Source of the DNA: CAWJMN01 sp963844055
GTDB lineage: Bacteria > Planctomycetota > Planctomycetia > Pirellulales > Pirellulaceae
DNA: 64,000 bases
Assembly: GCA_963844055.1 (NCBI GenBank)
Contig: CAWJMN010000001.1
Coordinates: 1-64,000 of the forward strand
Reading direction: 5' to 3'
The translations under genes were made by a program, and so were the position numbers. Below are positions 1 to 8,728 of the stretch, piece after piece (positions within the stretch are counted from its first letter, which is position 1; the number at the start of each line of letters is the position of its first letter). The notes below the pieces were generated by a model, which had not been told where the DNA came from, searched no databases, and saw nothing but the letters and a program-made list of their open reading frames with translations.

Positions 1-516
1 CCATCGCCACGTATTGCTCGTCAGATGCAGCATCTCCAAAATAGGCTCGGGGATGTGTAAGCGCTGGAACATCATCAGCACACCCGAAAACGCATGCAGG
101 CCAATCCAGTAAGTCAGCCCCAGCATGGCGACGGCCTTCACCACGTCGTTCACGGACATTCCCCACTGGGTGTAAAGGCGGTAGCGTCCCATCACGCCCC
201 CCAGTGCCCAGCCCAGGTTGTTGGTGATCGAGTAGCCAACAAAAGTCCCCAGCGCTAGTTGTCGCGGCGGAAGTGGCTTCCCCATGTAACGAAGGACCAT
301 CTGTTCATAGACGCCCATCAGCACATAGTTCAGCGCGGCAAAGCCCATCGCTGCCAGCAACTGATGCACGGGAATCAGGCGGAAGCTTTTCAAGATTTCC
401 GCAGGGCTTTGGCCAGCCAGCTGTCGCTTCAAAAGTAGGAGCGCTAGAACTCCACCCGCAACGCCAAGCACTCCTCCCAGGATGGTGTGCCATTTCGAAT
501 GGGGTTTTTCCGTCAT
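1..516 (-). CDS. UPF0104 / MprF-type membrane flippase domain protein (C-terminus beyond window)
   Basis: Reading from the ATG at 516 leftward gives about 172 residues with no stop before the window edge, so the gene is truncated here. The visible part starts with a basic segment, then a hydrophobic helix, then alternating helices and short loops, including a 'GYSITNNLGWALGG' stretch typical of the lysylphosphatidylglycerol synthase transmembrane region (UPF0104, the flippase half of MprF). Members are inner-membrane proteins; some flip aminoacylated lipids, but most bacterial homologues are uncharacterised. Whether a C-terminal synthetase domain follows cannot be seen. Family call is fairly sure, function is inference. 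Confidence 0.75.
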   Translation of the reverse strand, partial: MTEKPHSKWHTILGGVLGVAGGVLALLLLKRQLAGQSPAEILKSFRLIPVHQLLAAMGFAALNYVLMGVYEQMVLRYMGKPLPPRQLALGTFVGYSITNNLGWALGGVMGRYRLYTQWGMSVNDVVKAVAMLGLTYWIGLHAFSGVLMMFQRLHIPEPILEMLHLTSNTWRW

Positions 517-569
517 GCGTAAAGCTGCTATCGACCGGGTGGGCTGCCAAATGAGAGGAGCCGACTATC

Positions 570-1814
570 CTAACTTTTCGCCGCGTCCGGCGGCAGGGGG
601 AAGCCAGCGCCGGCAACGGCGACGTTCGTCGTGCTGGAGGCTGCATCTTCGGGCAGATCACGCGAGGGAACGCGGGCCAATCGAGCTTTCCACAGCAAAA
701 AAGGGCGCTCTAAATAATGGTACGAAAGCTTCGCCAGCAGGATAGAAAGTGCCAAAGAATACAGTCCCGCCAGCGGCGTTCCCGCTTTGGCCAGCCCAAG
801 CTTTGAGATAGCCGTAATGGCGGCCAAGTGCCAAACGTACAGCCCGTACGAGATCTTTCCCAGGTCCACCAGCCACGGCATGCAGCACAAGCCATTGGCC
901 GGCTGGCCACTACTTTGCGGAACGTAGGTTCCCATCAGCAGTAGTCCACCACCGATTGCCCACAGGCCAAACATCATGGGCGTTCCTAGCGGCACGTCGC
1001 CCGTGGCCTTCAAATAGCGATAGCTGGCCACGATCAGCACGAAGCCGGCGATGCCGAGCCAGCGTCTGGCCGGGGCGGAAAAGTTCCAGCCCAGTTGTCG
1101 ATAGCCCACACAAAGCAGCGCGCCGATGCCAATCGCATCCAGTCGTGCAAAGGTGTTCCGGCTGATGGTGAGGTCTGACGCGTCGCACATTCCAAGATAG
1201 ATGCGTGTTCCCCAAGCGATGGCAATGATTGTGATTGCCAAATAGGCTAGGCGTTTGGGCTGAACCCAGGTTACTAGTAGCGGCCAGCCGAGATAGAACT
1301 GCTCTTCAATGGCAACCGACCACAGCGGCACCGCAACGGTGTTGAGTCGGAGTGAGTAAAAGCTAACTAGCCAATTGTTGGTGAAGGTGGCAAAGCTCAG
1401 CCACGTCAAAAGGCTGACGCCAAAGTTTTTACCGATCCACAGGTCGATCAGCGGCGCAAGCAGCAGAAAGAAAAAGTACAACGGCCAAATGCGCAGCGCT
1501 CGCCGTGCGTAGAATGCCTTGACGTCGATCTTGCCGAGCGAGTCGAACTCGCGCAGCAAAAGTTCCGAGATCAGAAACGAGCTGAGGACAAAGAATAGAT
1601 CGACCCCTGCCTCGCCCGCATTGGCAAAGCTGACGATCCAGGCCAGCGACTCCCGCACGACAGGGCTGCTTGGTGGTTGCTTCGGATAGACAACCGGAAA
1701 AATGTGCAGCACAAACACCGCCATAAACGCGAAGAACCGCAAGCCATCCAGTTCGGGATGGTAAAAGCGGGCCTTGCTAGGCGTCGGTTCGGTGCAAACG
1801 TTCGTGGGAGACAT
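570..1814 (-). CDS. Acyltransferase 3 family membrane protein (OafA/YrhL-like)
   Basis: A 414-residue polytopic inner-membrane protein. Residues 21-37 carry the family's N-terminal signature ('ELDGLRFFAF...VLH', with the catalytic-type His at the end), and 103-114 carry 'ARRALRIWPLYF', the second conserved arginine-rich motif; about ten hydrophobic helices follow. Family members move acyl groups (often acetyl) from the cytoplasm onto surface polysaccharides, lipids or exported sugars. The acceptor here is unknown. The hydrophilic Pro/Ala-rich C-terminal tail is not part of the enzyme core. The gene stands 53 bases from the neighbouring flippase-type gene on the same strand, so co-transcription is possible. 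Confidence 0.88.
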   Translation of the reverse strand: MSPTNVCTEPTPSKARFYHPELDGLRFFAFMAVFVLHIFPVVYPKQPPSSPVVRESLAWIVSFANAGEAGVDLFFVLSSFLISELLLREFDSLGKIDVKAFYARRALRIWPLYFFFLLLAPLIDLWIGKNFGVSLLTWLSFATFTNNWLVSFYSLRLNTVAVPLWSVAIEEQFYLGWPLLVTWVQPKRLAYLAITIIAIAWGTRIYLGMCDASDLTISRNTFARLDAIGIGALLCVGYRQLGWNFSAPARRWLGIAGFVLIVASYRYLKATGDVPLGTPMMFGLWAIGGGLLLMGTYVPQSSGQPANGLCCMPWLVDLGKISYGLYVWHLAAITAISKLGLAKAGTPLAGLYSLALSILLAKLSYHYLERPFLLWKARLARVPSRDLPEDAASSTTNVAVAGAGFPLPPDAAKS

Positions 1815-1934
1815 GCCAGCCGTCGGTCAGGGTGGAAAAGAGATTTCCTCACCCTCTACAGTGCTTACGCCCCGCGTGAAAGTCAAATCGGCCGGGACAT
1901 TCCCTCCAATTGCCGTGTGGGCCGGGAAGAATGC

Positions 1935-2141
1935 CTAGTGAAACAGCGAAAAGGGGATCGCTAAGCTCATCAGGAACATCGTCAGGGGAATGACAACGAT
2001 CGCCATGAAGGTCGTCAGCCACAGGGCCTGAGAGATCGCCTGCAACAGGCGTCTTCGGCGACGATCGAGCGGGCTAGGCGAAAGCTCACGCGGCGGCTGG
2101 TAGGGATTTTCTTCCATCAACTTCTCTCCGAACGCTGGCAA
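1935..2141 (-). CDS. Small single-helix membrane protein with NPYQPP motif
   Basis: A 68-residue product, or about 60 residues if translation begins at the internal Met at 2117 ('MEENPYQPP'), which I consider likelier. 'NPYxxP' at the extreme N-terminus of short membrane proteins is a recurrent planctomycete pattern (general knowledge of the group). After a basic stretch (RRRRR) there is a hydrophobic region of about 30 residues, probably one long or two short membrane segments, with the basic side cytoplasmic. No functional domain recognised. Small size leaves some doubt. Confidence 0.55.
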   Translation of the reverse strand: MPAFGEKLMEENPYQPPRELSPSPLDRRRRRLLQAISQALWLTTFMAIVVIPLTMFLMSLAIPFSLFH

Positions 2142-2361
2142 GTCCAGTCGAACGTATGGGGTGTTCCATCGCGCGGAGGAGAGGAGCTCCGTGACTTGCT
2201 AAGTCTACGGCCGGACGCGACACACTGCAAGAAAAACGATGTCCAAATCGCTTAATAGTACTAAGGTGATTCTTTCGATGGGTGGCTTTGAGTACATTAC
2301 ACATCCACCCTTTTGTGTTACCTAATGCACGTCGCAGCCCTCCAAGCGGAGCATCTGATCT

Positions 2362-2889
2362 ATGAGCTTCAATAAATCGGTTAAAGAACTTAAGGGTGCT
2401 TACAACACATTGAAGCTGATTGTGGGTACGGTGGGCGCCTTCGTGGGCGGGATTACCCTGATGTGCCTAGCCGAAGATCCCACCATGTTTCGGTCGGGTG
2501 TTTGCCTGATCGTGGCGGCTCTCTTCGTCAGCGGCATGTTGGGATTTGGCCTTTATTCTCAGGTAAAAGATGCGGCCGATAGTCAGAAGTCTACTGACGA
2601 GGAGAACACCGAAGCATCCGCTACCACTGAGCAAGCCTTCCCAGAAATAGAAACAGAACTTGAGCCAGAAGGGGAATCGCTATACGGGATAGCGATCATT
2701 GCGCTTTGCACGTTCGGTGTGCCGGTTGTCATGTACTTCTACTTGCAAGCCGTGATGTACACCTTTGATTATATGACGCTAGTGTTTTTGAGCGCGCCAT
2801 TCGTGCTGATTGGCATGACGGTTTTGGGGTTCTACACTTATGGATATCTCATGGGATCGCCGGATAGAGACAAGGACACGAACAATTAA
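2362..2889 (+). CDS. Hypothetical membrane protein, four predicted helices
   Basis: A 175-residue protein not recognised as a known family. It shows two hydrophobic segments in the first third (around residues 18-70), an acidic, Ser/Thr/Glu-rich linker (about residues 75-105) and two more hydrophobic segments before a charged tail. This is a helical-hairpin, acidic-loop, helical-hairpin layout. It is the last plus-strand gene before the REPIN/RAYT locus and is convergent with the LarA-like gene beyond it. Function unknown. Confidence 0.65.
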   Translation: MSFNKSVKELKGAYNTLKLIVGTVGAFVGGITLMCLAEDPTMFRSGVCLIVAALFVSGMLGFGLYSQVKDAADSQKSTDEENTEASATTEQAFPEIETELEPEGESLYGIAIIALCTFGVPVVMYFYLQAVMYTFDYMTLVFLSAPFVLIGMTVLGFYTYGYLMGSPDRDKDTNN

Positions 2890-2942
2890 CCAATTAGCTC
2901 GCGGATGGACTGCACAGGGTTGCTCAACTTGGCCTTTATGCT

Positions 2943-3084
2943 GGGTAGCCCAGGTTCTTGAACCTGGGCCGCGTAGCGGCAGGAGGTCGGGGGTTGGTAG
3001 CTTGCGGCTGGCTTGCAATTTCCGTCCGCGAATGAGACCTCCGATGGCCTATCGGCCACACCGGATCAAGATCCGGTGCTACCC
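2943..3084. repeat. REPIN copy 1 (inverted pair of GTAG-type REPs)
   Basis: A 142-base element with terminal inverted repeat GGGTAGC/GCTACCC. Each end is a REP: the tetranucleotide GTAG followed by a palindrome. The left palindrome is CCAGGTTCTTGAACCTGG; the right one, read on the minus strand, is ACCGGATCTTGATCCGGT. Inside, GGAGGTC and GACCTCC are also inverted, so the whole element can fold into one long imperfect hairpin. This is the architecture of REPINs mobilised by RAYT transposases. Confidence 0.85.
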
Positions 3085-3110
3085 ATGGCAGTTGGAGTTG
3101 TTGTCGAAAT

Positions 3111-3250
3111 GGGTAGCCCAGGTTCTTGAACCTGGGCCGCGTAGCGGCAGGAGGTCGGGGATTGCAGCTTGCGGCTGGCTTGCAATTTCCGTCCGCGAAT
3201 GAGACCTCCGATGGCCTTCGGCCACACCGGATCAAGATCCGGTGCTACCC
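3111..3250. repeat. REPIN copy 2
   Basis: A 140-base copy with the same GTAG-headed inverted ends and internal GGAGGTC/GACCTCC pair as copy 1. It is separated from copy 1 by 26 bases that share an AGTTGTTGT core with the spacers of the downstream tandem copies. It ends 47 bases before the RAYT start codon. Confidence 0.85.
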
Positions 3251-3297
3251 GGTTTATTGCATTAAACAAGTTCAATTTCGAAAATCGAAGGGTGGCA

Positions 3298-3813
3298 ATG
3301 ACCGATCGACGACGAATTGCGGACGACCAGCTCTTTGCACACTTTGTGACGTTTTCAGTGGATGGTCGCCGTAGGCTCTTGGACCATGATCAGCCCAAGC
3401 GGCTAGTGCTGGCAGAATTCTGCGAAACGTTGAAACAGTTCGACGCTCGTTGCATTGGGTTTGTTATCATGCCCAATCACGTTCACTCACTAATTTGGCT
3501 TCCCGAGTGTGGAAAGCTCAGCCAGTTTATGCACGCGTGGAAGCGGCGTTCAAGTTTCAACCTTCGCAACTGGTATCGAAATGGCTCGGCAAATTACCTG
3601 GAGGACGTTGAAGAGCGAAACCGCTTTTGGTTGCCAAAATATCATTCATTTGAAATCCATAGCCGTCACAAGTTAGAAGAGAAGCTTGTTTACATGCATG
3701 AAAATCCCGTGCGAGCCGGCTTGGTTTCTGCCGCGATTGACTGGGCGTGGAGTTCCGCGCGATGGTATGCTGACCGGACGTCGGTTGGTGTGCCGATACA
3801 GTGGGTTGAATAA
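3298..3813 (+). CDS. REP-associated tyrosine transposase (RAYT, IS200/IS605-like Y1 family)
   Basis: A 171-residue protein of the Y1 transposase superfamily. Residues 58-63 (MPNHVH) hold the HUH metal-binding motif (H61, H63), and 'YMHENPVRAGLV' at 132-143 holds the candidate nucleophile Tyr132 in the context typical of RAYTs. The family nicks and joins single-stranded DNA at GTAG-type REP hairpins; RAYTs are usually single-copy, domesticated genes rather than free insertion sequences. The start at 3298 was chosen over the upstream in-frame start at 3169 because the latter would translate the REPIN itself. Two REPINs lie upstream and four downstream. Length and motifs look intact, so the enzyme may be active. 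Confidence 0.9.
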   Translation: MTDRRRIADDQLFAHFVTFSVDGRRRLLDHDQPKRLVLAEFCETLKQFDARCIGFVIMPNHVHSLIWLPECGKLSQFMHAWKRRSSFNLRNWYRNGSANYLEDVEERNRFWLPKYHSFEIHSRHKLEEKLVYMHENPVRAGLVSAAIDWAWSSARWYADRTSVGVPIQWVE

Positions 3814-3839
3814 GAAGGGCTGCATCTGGTCAATATTTT

Positions 3840-3979
3840 GGGTAGCCCAGGTTCTTGAACCTGGGCCGCGTAAGCGGTTGGATGTCGGGGTTGGGAGCTT
3901 GCGGCTGGTTTGCAATATCGGTCCCCGCTGAGACCTCCGATGGCCTTCGGCCCCACCGGATCAAGATCCGGTGCTACCC
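3840..3979. repeat. REPIN copy 3
   Basis: A 140-base copy with GTAG-headed inverted ends, beginning 26 bases after the RAYT stop codon. It is the first of four tandem copies spaced at 166-167 bases. Confidence 0.85.
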
Positions 3980-4005
3980 ATTAAAACGTCAGTTGTTGTG
4001 TTACT

Positions 4006-4146
4006 GGGTAGCCCAGGTTCTTGAACCTGGGCCGCGTAAGCGGCAGGAGGTCGGGGTTGGCGGCTTGCGGCTGGTTTGCAACTTCAGTCCTCGCATGAGA
4101 CCTCCGATGGCCTACGGCCCCACCGGATCAAGATCCGGTGCTACCC
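4006..4146. repeat. REPIN copy 4
   Basis: A 141-base copy. The 26-base spacer before it (3980-4005) is nearly identical to the next two spacers, so repeat and spacer together were duplicated as one unit. Confidence 0.85.
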
Positions 4147-4172
4147 ATTAAAACTCCAGTTGTTGTGTTAGT

Positions 4173-4312
4173 GGGTAGCCCAGGTTCTTGAACCTGGGCC
4201 GCGCAGCGGCAGGATGTCGGGCGTGGTAGCTTGCGGCTGGTTTGCAACTTCGGTCCTCGCATGAGACCTCCGATGGCCTTCGGCCACACCGGATCAAGAT
4301 CCGGTGCTACCC
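4173..4312. repeat. REPIN copy 5
   Basis: A 140-base tandem copy with intact terminal GGGTAGC/GCTACCC and both palindromes. The preceding spacer is 4147-4172. Confidence 0.85.
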
Positions 4313-4338
4313 ATTGAAACGCCAGTTGTTGTATTACT

Positions 4339-4471
4339 GGGTAGCCCAGGTTCTTGAACCTGGGCCGCGTAGCGGCAGGAGGTCGGGGTTTGCGGCTGGC
4401 TTACAACTTCGGTCCTCGCATGGGACCTCCCGTGGCCTACGGCCACACCGGATCAAGATCCGGTGCTACCC
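4339..4471. repeat. REPIN copy 6, overlapping the end of the LarA-like gene
   Basis: A shorter, 133-base copy with a small internal deletion near the middle. Its terminal GCTACCC contains, on the minus strand, the TAG stop codon (4466-4468) of the neighbouring LarA-like gene, so the repeat supplies that gene's last codons. Confidence 0.85.
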
Positions 4472-5770
4472 TGCAAAGCCGCCCTTACGGCCATACAGCT
4501 TTTCCTTCGTGGCCCAGAGGCCGGCGGAAGGGGTGGGGATGAAGAAGATCCGCTCTCCATTGACGTCGTTGAAGCCTTCTTTGAGCTGGCTGGGGGGATA
4601 CTTTTTCAGCGTCTCTTGCAGGTCGGCATACTGAAAATTCACCTGCTCCACATCGGCCTTGGTTAAGTGGCCAGGGGCGTAAGTGATTTTGAATCGACCT
4701 TCGGAAGAGCCGTGAATCAAGTGGGCCGTTGCGTGGGCCAAGTCTTGCATGTCGGCCTGCTGACGGTACAGCTGCATCACCTTGGGCGTGCCGCAATAGC
4801 CGTACTTGCGAATGAGGGCATCCACATCGGCCTGCTCTCCAAAGCGCTTCAGGCCCGGGGCAATAATCAAAAGCTCGCCATCATCGGCCAGCGCCATCCG
4901 CGTGCGATAGACCGCCTTGTTGGCGACCCAGGTGCTAAAGAACTCGTCTTCTTGCATCACGCAGACAACCTTCTTTAACGGCTCGTCCAAGATGGTGATG
5001 TTTTGCTTGCGGGCTTGGCGAGCTGCGCCCAAATAGGTCTCCAGATCGTCACCCACATGCACGCCGGTATGGACCAGGTCTCCCTTGTCATCACGGGCGA
5101 GGACCACTTGCACATAGAAGTCAGGCAGGTGACCCAGAAAATCCTCTTCCGCCTTATTAAAGCATTGGCGAACCGGCGTGATCAAGTTGCCCAGGTTGTT
5201 TTCAATGCCGCAGCTGGCGGCTGCCAAGTGCGAGGTGCAGATCAGATCCTTGCCAGCGAGGCCAATGAAGTAATTCTTGTTGTGATTGGCGAAGCCAAGG
5301 ACTTCGTGCGGTACCACGTGCCCAATGTTGATGATCAGGTCCCACTTTTCTTCCATCAGCATCTTGTTGAGCCAAATCGGAAAAGCCCAGTCGGCCGCAC
5401 CGGCCGTAGCTTCTTTCACGTACTCGGCCGAGACCTCGCCCAAATGGACGCAGCCGTTGCGCCAGTCGTGGGCATGAATCCGCTCGTGCGGAATCGTGCC
5501 AAACATCTGGCGGTTTTGCTCCCGCGTGTGCGGTTCATGTTGGCCCAGGGTGGGGATCACATGCACATCGGCCGTTGGCGAAAAGATCTTGTAGAACTCT
5601 TCGGTTATCCAGCCCGCGCCCGAATGCATCCGCGTAATGTCAGGCGGCAGCAGCAAAACACGCTTAGGGTCTTTGCAGATGCGCGACTTGGCTTCTTCGG
5701 CCGCACGCTTTACGAGTGCTACGACATCTGCACGAGAAAACGAAGGAGCGGTTTCAGCAAACCAAGGCAT
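4466..5770 (-). CDS. LarA-family (DUF2088) nickel-pincer racemase/epimerase homologue
   Basis: A 434-residue cytoplasmic protein resembling lactate racemase LarA. Seen are the N-terminal 'PDITR' (43-47), 'GQH' (76-78), 'VPHEVLGF' (153-160) and nearby lysines (K165, K174), positions comparable to LarA's cofactor-binding Asp/Arg/His and the Lys that holds the nickel pincer nucleotide. Relatives include lactate racemase and sugar-acid (for example mannonate) epimerases; the substrate cannot be read from sequence. No larB, larC or larE maturation gene is in the window. The C-terminal 'GGFAG' and stop fall in REPIN copy 6, so the tail may have been altered by the repeat insertion. Confidence 0.72.
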   Translation of the reverse strand: MPWFAETAPSFSRADVVALVKRAAEEAKSRICKDPKRVLLLPPDITRMHSGAGWITEEFYKIFSPTADVHVIPTLGQHEPHTREQNRQMFGTIPHERIHAHDWRNGCVHLGEVSAEYVKEATAGAADWAFPIWLNKMLMEEKWDLIINIGHVVPHEVLGFANHNKNYFIGLAGKDLICTSHLAAASCGIENNLGNLITPVRQCFNKAEEDFLGHLPDFYVQVVLARDDKGDLVHTGVHVGDDLETYLGAARQARKQNITILDEPLKKVVCVMQEDEFFSTWVANKAVYRTRMALADDGELLIIAPGLKRFGEQADVDALIRKYGYCGTPKVMQLYRQQADMQDLAHATAHLIHGSSEGRFKITYAPGHLTKADVEQVNFQYADLQETLKKYPPSQLKEGFNDVNGERIFFIPTPSAGLWATKEKLYGRKGGFAG

Positions 5771-5825
5771 AGCAAAGTCTCTAACAAAGAATTACGACGA
5801 AGCAAACAGTAAACGGCCGTCAAAC

Positions 5826-7647
5826 CTATGCCTTTTCGGAATAGGCCTTCAGATCGGCTTCCAATTTGGAGAGACGTGTGGCCATCTCTTCCTTGGCCAG
5901 GTCCAGGCTGTGCAATTGCTCGGCTGGCACATACGTGAACATGTAGAACTTCACCTTGGGCTCGGTCCCGCTGGGGCGAACGGCGATGTAGTTCCCTTCT
6001 TCGGCCAGCTCGATGATTACCATGTCCCCCTTAGGGGCATTCAGCGGCACGGCAGCCTTGCCAGGAGCGGCCTGGGTGCTGGCGGCATAGTCCATGACGT
6101 TGGTCACCTTCATGCCAGCCAAAACTTCAGGCGGGCTGGTGCGGAAGTTCTTCATCAGGGTCATCATCCGGTCCATGCCGGCCGAGCCCGTCATCGTCAC
6201 GTTCAGCAGCTTCTCGCCATGATAGCCATGTTGCCAGTAGAGCGAATCGAGCTTCTCTTGCAGCGTCTTTCCGCTCAGCCTTTACTTGGGCCGCAAGTTC
6301 GGCCATTAGCATGCAAGCGGCAGCGCCATCCTTATCGCGAACGTATTTGCCGACAAGATAGCCGTGCGACTCTTCACAGCCAAAGAGGAAGTAGTCGGGG
6401 CCACCGACATCGATCTGTTCGCCAATCCATTTGAAGCCGACATGCAAGTTGTCTTTCACTTGCACGCCGTACGATTGACCGATGCGGCGAATCATCCGCG
6501 TGGTGACCAGCGTCGTCACGAGGAAATGATCCTTGGTCAGGCCACCATGTTTGCCACGTTGTTCGCAAACATAGTCGGCCAGCAATGCACCAATTTGATT
6601 GCCGTTGAAGGTTCCCCAGGGGCCGTCAGACTTTTTCGTCAGCGGAGCTGCACAGCCCATCCGATCACAGTCGGGGTCGGTTGCCAAAATCAGATCGCCG
6701 CCGTCGGCCTTGGCCTGAGCAATGATGGCGTCAAACACTTGGACGTTTTCAGGATTGCTGACATGTCCAGGGACGTTCGGAAAGTCGCCGCTGGGTTGGC
6801 GATGCGGGCCAAACACTTCCACGTCGGTAAAGCCATCGGCAGCAAGGACCGGACCGACGGCCGATTCACCGACGCCATGCAGCGGCGAGTAAACCACCTT
6901 CAGGTTGCGCGGGCCAGGAGTTCCCTTCGCAACAACTTCACGCACAAAGGCTTGGTCGAGTTCTTCTTTGCAGAAGATGACCTTGCCTTCTTTTAGTGCA
7001 TCCGCGAAAGGGACTGTCTTGATTTGGTCGCACTGCATGACCTCTTGAATGATGGCCTTGTCGTGCGGCGGTAGGACTTGTCCACCGGTCGACCAATAGA
7101 CCTTCACCGCGTTGTCGCTTGGTGGGTTGTGGCTGGCGGTGACCATGATGCCGCAGCTGCATTGCTTGTAACGCACCAAGAAGGAGAGTGCGGGAGTGCT
7201 GCGATAGTCGTCGAGGAAATAAACGGTGAAGCCATTGGCCACCATGATCGAAGCACAGAGCTCAGCAAAGTGGCGCGAGTTGTGGCGCGTGTCGTAAGCG
7301 ATCGCGCACTTCAGCGATCCTGCAGGCAGGTTTTGGGCCAGCACATGCGTGGCCAAGCCTTGGGCACTTTCGCCGATCGTACGATCATTGATGGCGTTGC
7401 AACCAATCGGGTACATCCGGCCACGACGCCCGCCGGTTCCAAATGGAATGACCGTCCAAAAGGCATCATCCAGTTCTTTGAACTTTCCTGCTGCCAAATG
7501 GGCCGCCACTTGCTCGGCATAGACCGCATAGCGCGGCTCTGTAAGCCAAGTCTTGATGTTGGCCGCGGCGGCCGCGGTGAGTTGCTTCCCTTGAAGGGCG
7601 GCGTCGAGTTGGGTGAGCGATACCGTAGCGTCAAACTTGGAGGACAT
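5826..7647 (-). CDS. Phospho-sugar mutase (phosphoglucomutase/phosphomannomutase family), apparent frameshift
   Basis: Alpha-D-phosphohexomutase of the long PGM2-like type, interconverting sugar 1- and 6-phosphates. Seen are the phosphoserine loop 'TASHNPP' (170-176), metal loop 'DPDCDRMG' (324-331) and sugar-binding 'CEESHGY' (424-430). The frame breaks at a run of three T on the plus strand (6268-6270). Dropping one base joins the first part (to about residue 459) to the C-terminal phosphate-binding domain and gives about 606 residues, a normal length. The start at 7647 (MSSKF) is preferred over a Met 14 codons upstream with a Cys-rich, unlikely leader. The frameshift may be a sequencing error or a real lesion. 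It probably links glycogen and sugar-nucleotide metabolism. Confidence 0.85.
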
Positions 7648-7818
7648 GGTGTCTTGCGGGCAAAAGTAGGGGCAGATCGCACACGACAATCCGACATTGT
7701 CGCGAGGCCCTAGTTATAGCCCATTTGCCGCCCGATTTCTGCCGGGACTTGCCCTTGTGGGTGGGCAATTTTGTCGAGAAAACGGTCGTCCATTGCCTCA
7801 AAAGCGGCTCAAAGGCCG

Positions 7819-8694
7819 TTAAGGCCTAGAGAGTATCCGGCAGAGTTCTTCCATGTGGACCGAAAGCTTGTCCCACGGGTTGGCCGCCTGGGGATTTCCG
7901 GCCTGGTAAAGATCCTCGGTGACGTAGATCCAGCGAGCATGTTTGCGAACCATTTGCACCTTCGCGGGGTCAAGCGTTTTCATCGAATGGAGCAAGATCG
8001 AACGTGTGAAGGGAGGATAGTCCGAGTAGCCTCCAAAGTAGTCGCCGTGGATTCGCTTCTCTTCCGGCCACTGGCTCCCTTCGTGAATGATGATCACATC
8101 AGCCGCTTCGGCGGCAAAGTATCGGTCCGGAGTATCCGCGCCAGGATTGGCAACGGTGGGCCAGAAACCCTTGGCCTTGGCATGTTCATTAAGAGCGACT
8201 TGGTACTGCACGCCGATGTCCGTATCGGTGTAGTTCATCTCGTCAAAGAAGATCCCTTGGGTTTTGGGATACATGCTGCGCCAATGGTCGACATCGTTTT
8301 GAACGGCGCCGCCATCGCGCTTGCCATACTCGGTAGAAACATAACCCAGTACCACACAGCCTGCTCCTTGTAAGCGATCGATGGCTTTGGTGTAGTTGGC
8401 ATCGACGGCAATGCCGGGGCCAGTGGCCGGATTGAGGATCACCCACATGGGGACCGTCTCGTAGCGACGCTTTAAATCGATCAGCCGATTGAACTCGGGA
8501 TTGGTATGAACGTTTTCCGGATAGACATACATCGGCACCAAGATGCCGGTGCGTTGCTGCGCCGCAATGTGGAACTGCATCGACTTTTCACGTCGAGATT
8601 CTGCCTCGCCCGCGAGTAATCCCGTTTCCAAACCGAGGAGTGTCGCAAGGGCCAAGACCATGGGCCGAAAGAGCGCAGTGGGGAATTGCTGCAT
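7819..8694 (-). CDS. Secreted Spherulin-4-family protein (GH135-like)
   Basis: From the ATG at 8694, which has a GAGG Shine-Dalgarno 8 bases upstream, the product is about 291 residues. A hydrophobic signal peptide ('LALATLLGLETGLLAG') is followed by a TIM-barrel-like domain beginning 'GILVPMYVYPEN'. 'GIFFDEMNYTD' is the conserved acidic loop of spherulation-specific family 4 proteins, some of which are alpha-1,4-galactosaminidases. Later conserved segments include 'NPGAD' and 'YGGYSDYPPF'-like loops. Longer in-frame starts run back into truD and were rejected. Substrate unknown; export is likely. Confidence 0.8.
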   Translation of the reverse strand: MQQFPTALFRPMVLALATLLGLETGLLAGEAESRREKSMQFHIAAQQRTGILVPMYVYPENVHTNPEFNRLIDLKRRYETVPMWVILNPATGPGIAVDANYTKAIDRLQGAGCVVLGYVSTEYGKRDGGAVQNDVDHWRSMYPKTQGIFFDEMNYTDTDIGVQYQVALNEHAKAKGFWPTVANPGADTPDRYFAAEAADVIIIHEGSQWPEEKRIHGDYFGGYSDYPPFTRSILLHSMKTLDPAKVQMVRKHARWIYVTEDLYQAGNPQAANPWDKLSVHMEELCRILSRP

Positions 8695-8728
8695 AAGGCA
8701 CCTCGTCGCGTTGAAAACTAGAAGTGGA

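Noticed and set aside
3840..4471. Evenly spaced repeats that could be mistaken for a CRISPR array
   Set aside because: The repeat unit is about 140 bases and palindromic, the spacers are nearly identical to one another, and no cas gene is present.
2840..4634. Reading frames of 80-130 residues running through the REPIN copies with recurring 'VAQVLEPGPR' and 'HRIKIRCYP' peptides
   Set aside because: They are translations of the repeat itself in several frames on both strands, with no conserved protein features.
5003..5812. 269-residue plus-strand frame opposite the LarA-like gene
   Set aside because: It is antisense to a gene with clear family motifs and shows no motif of its own.
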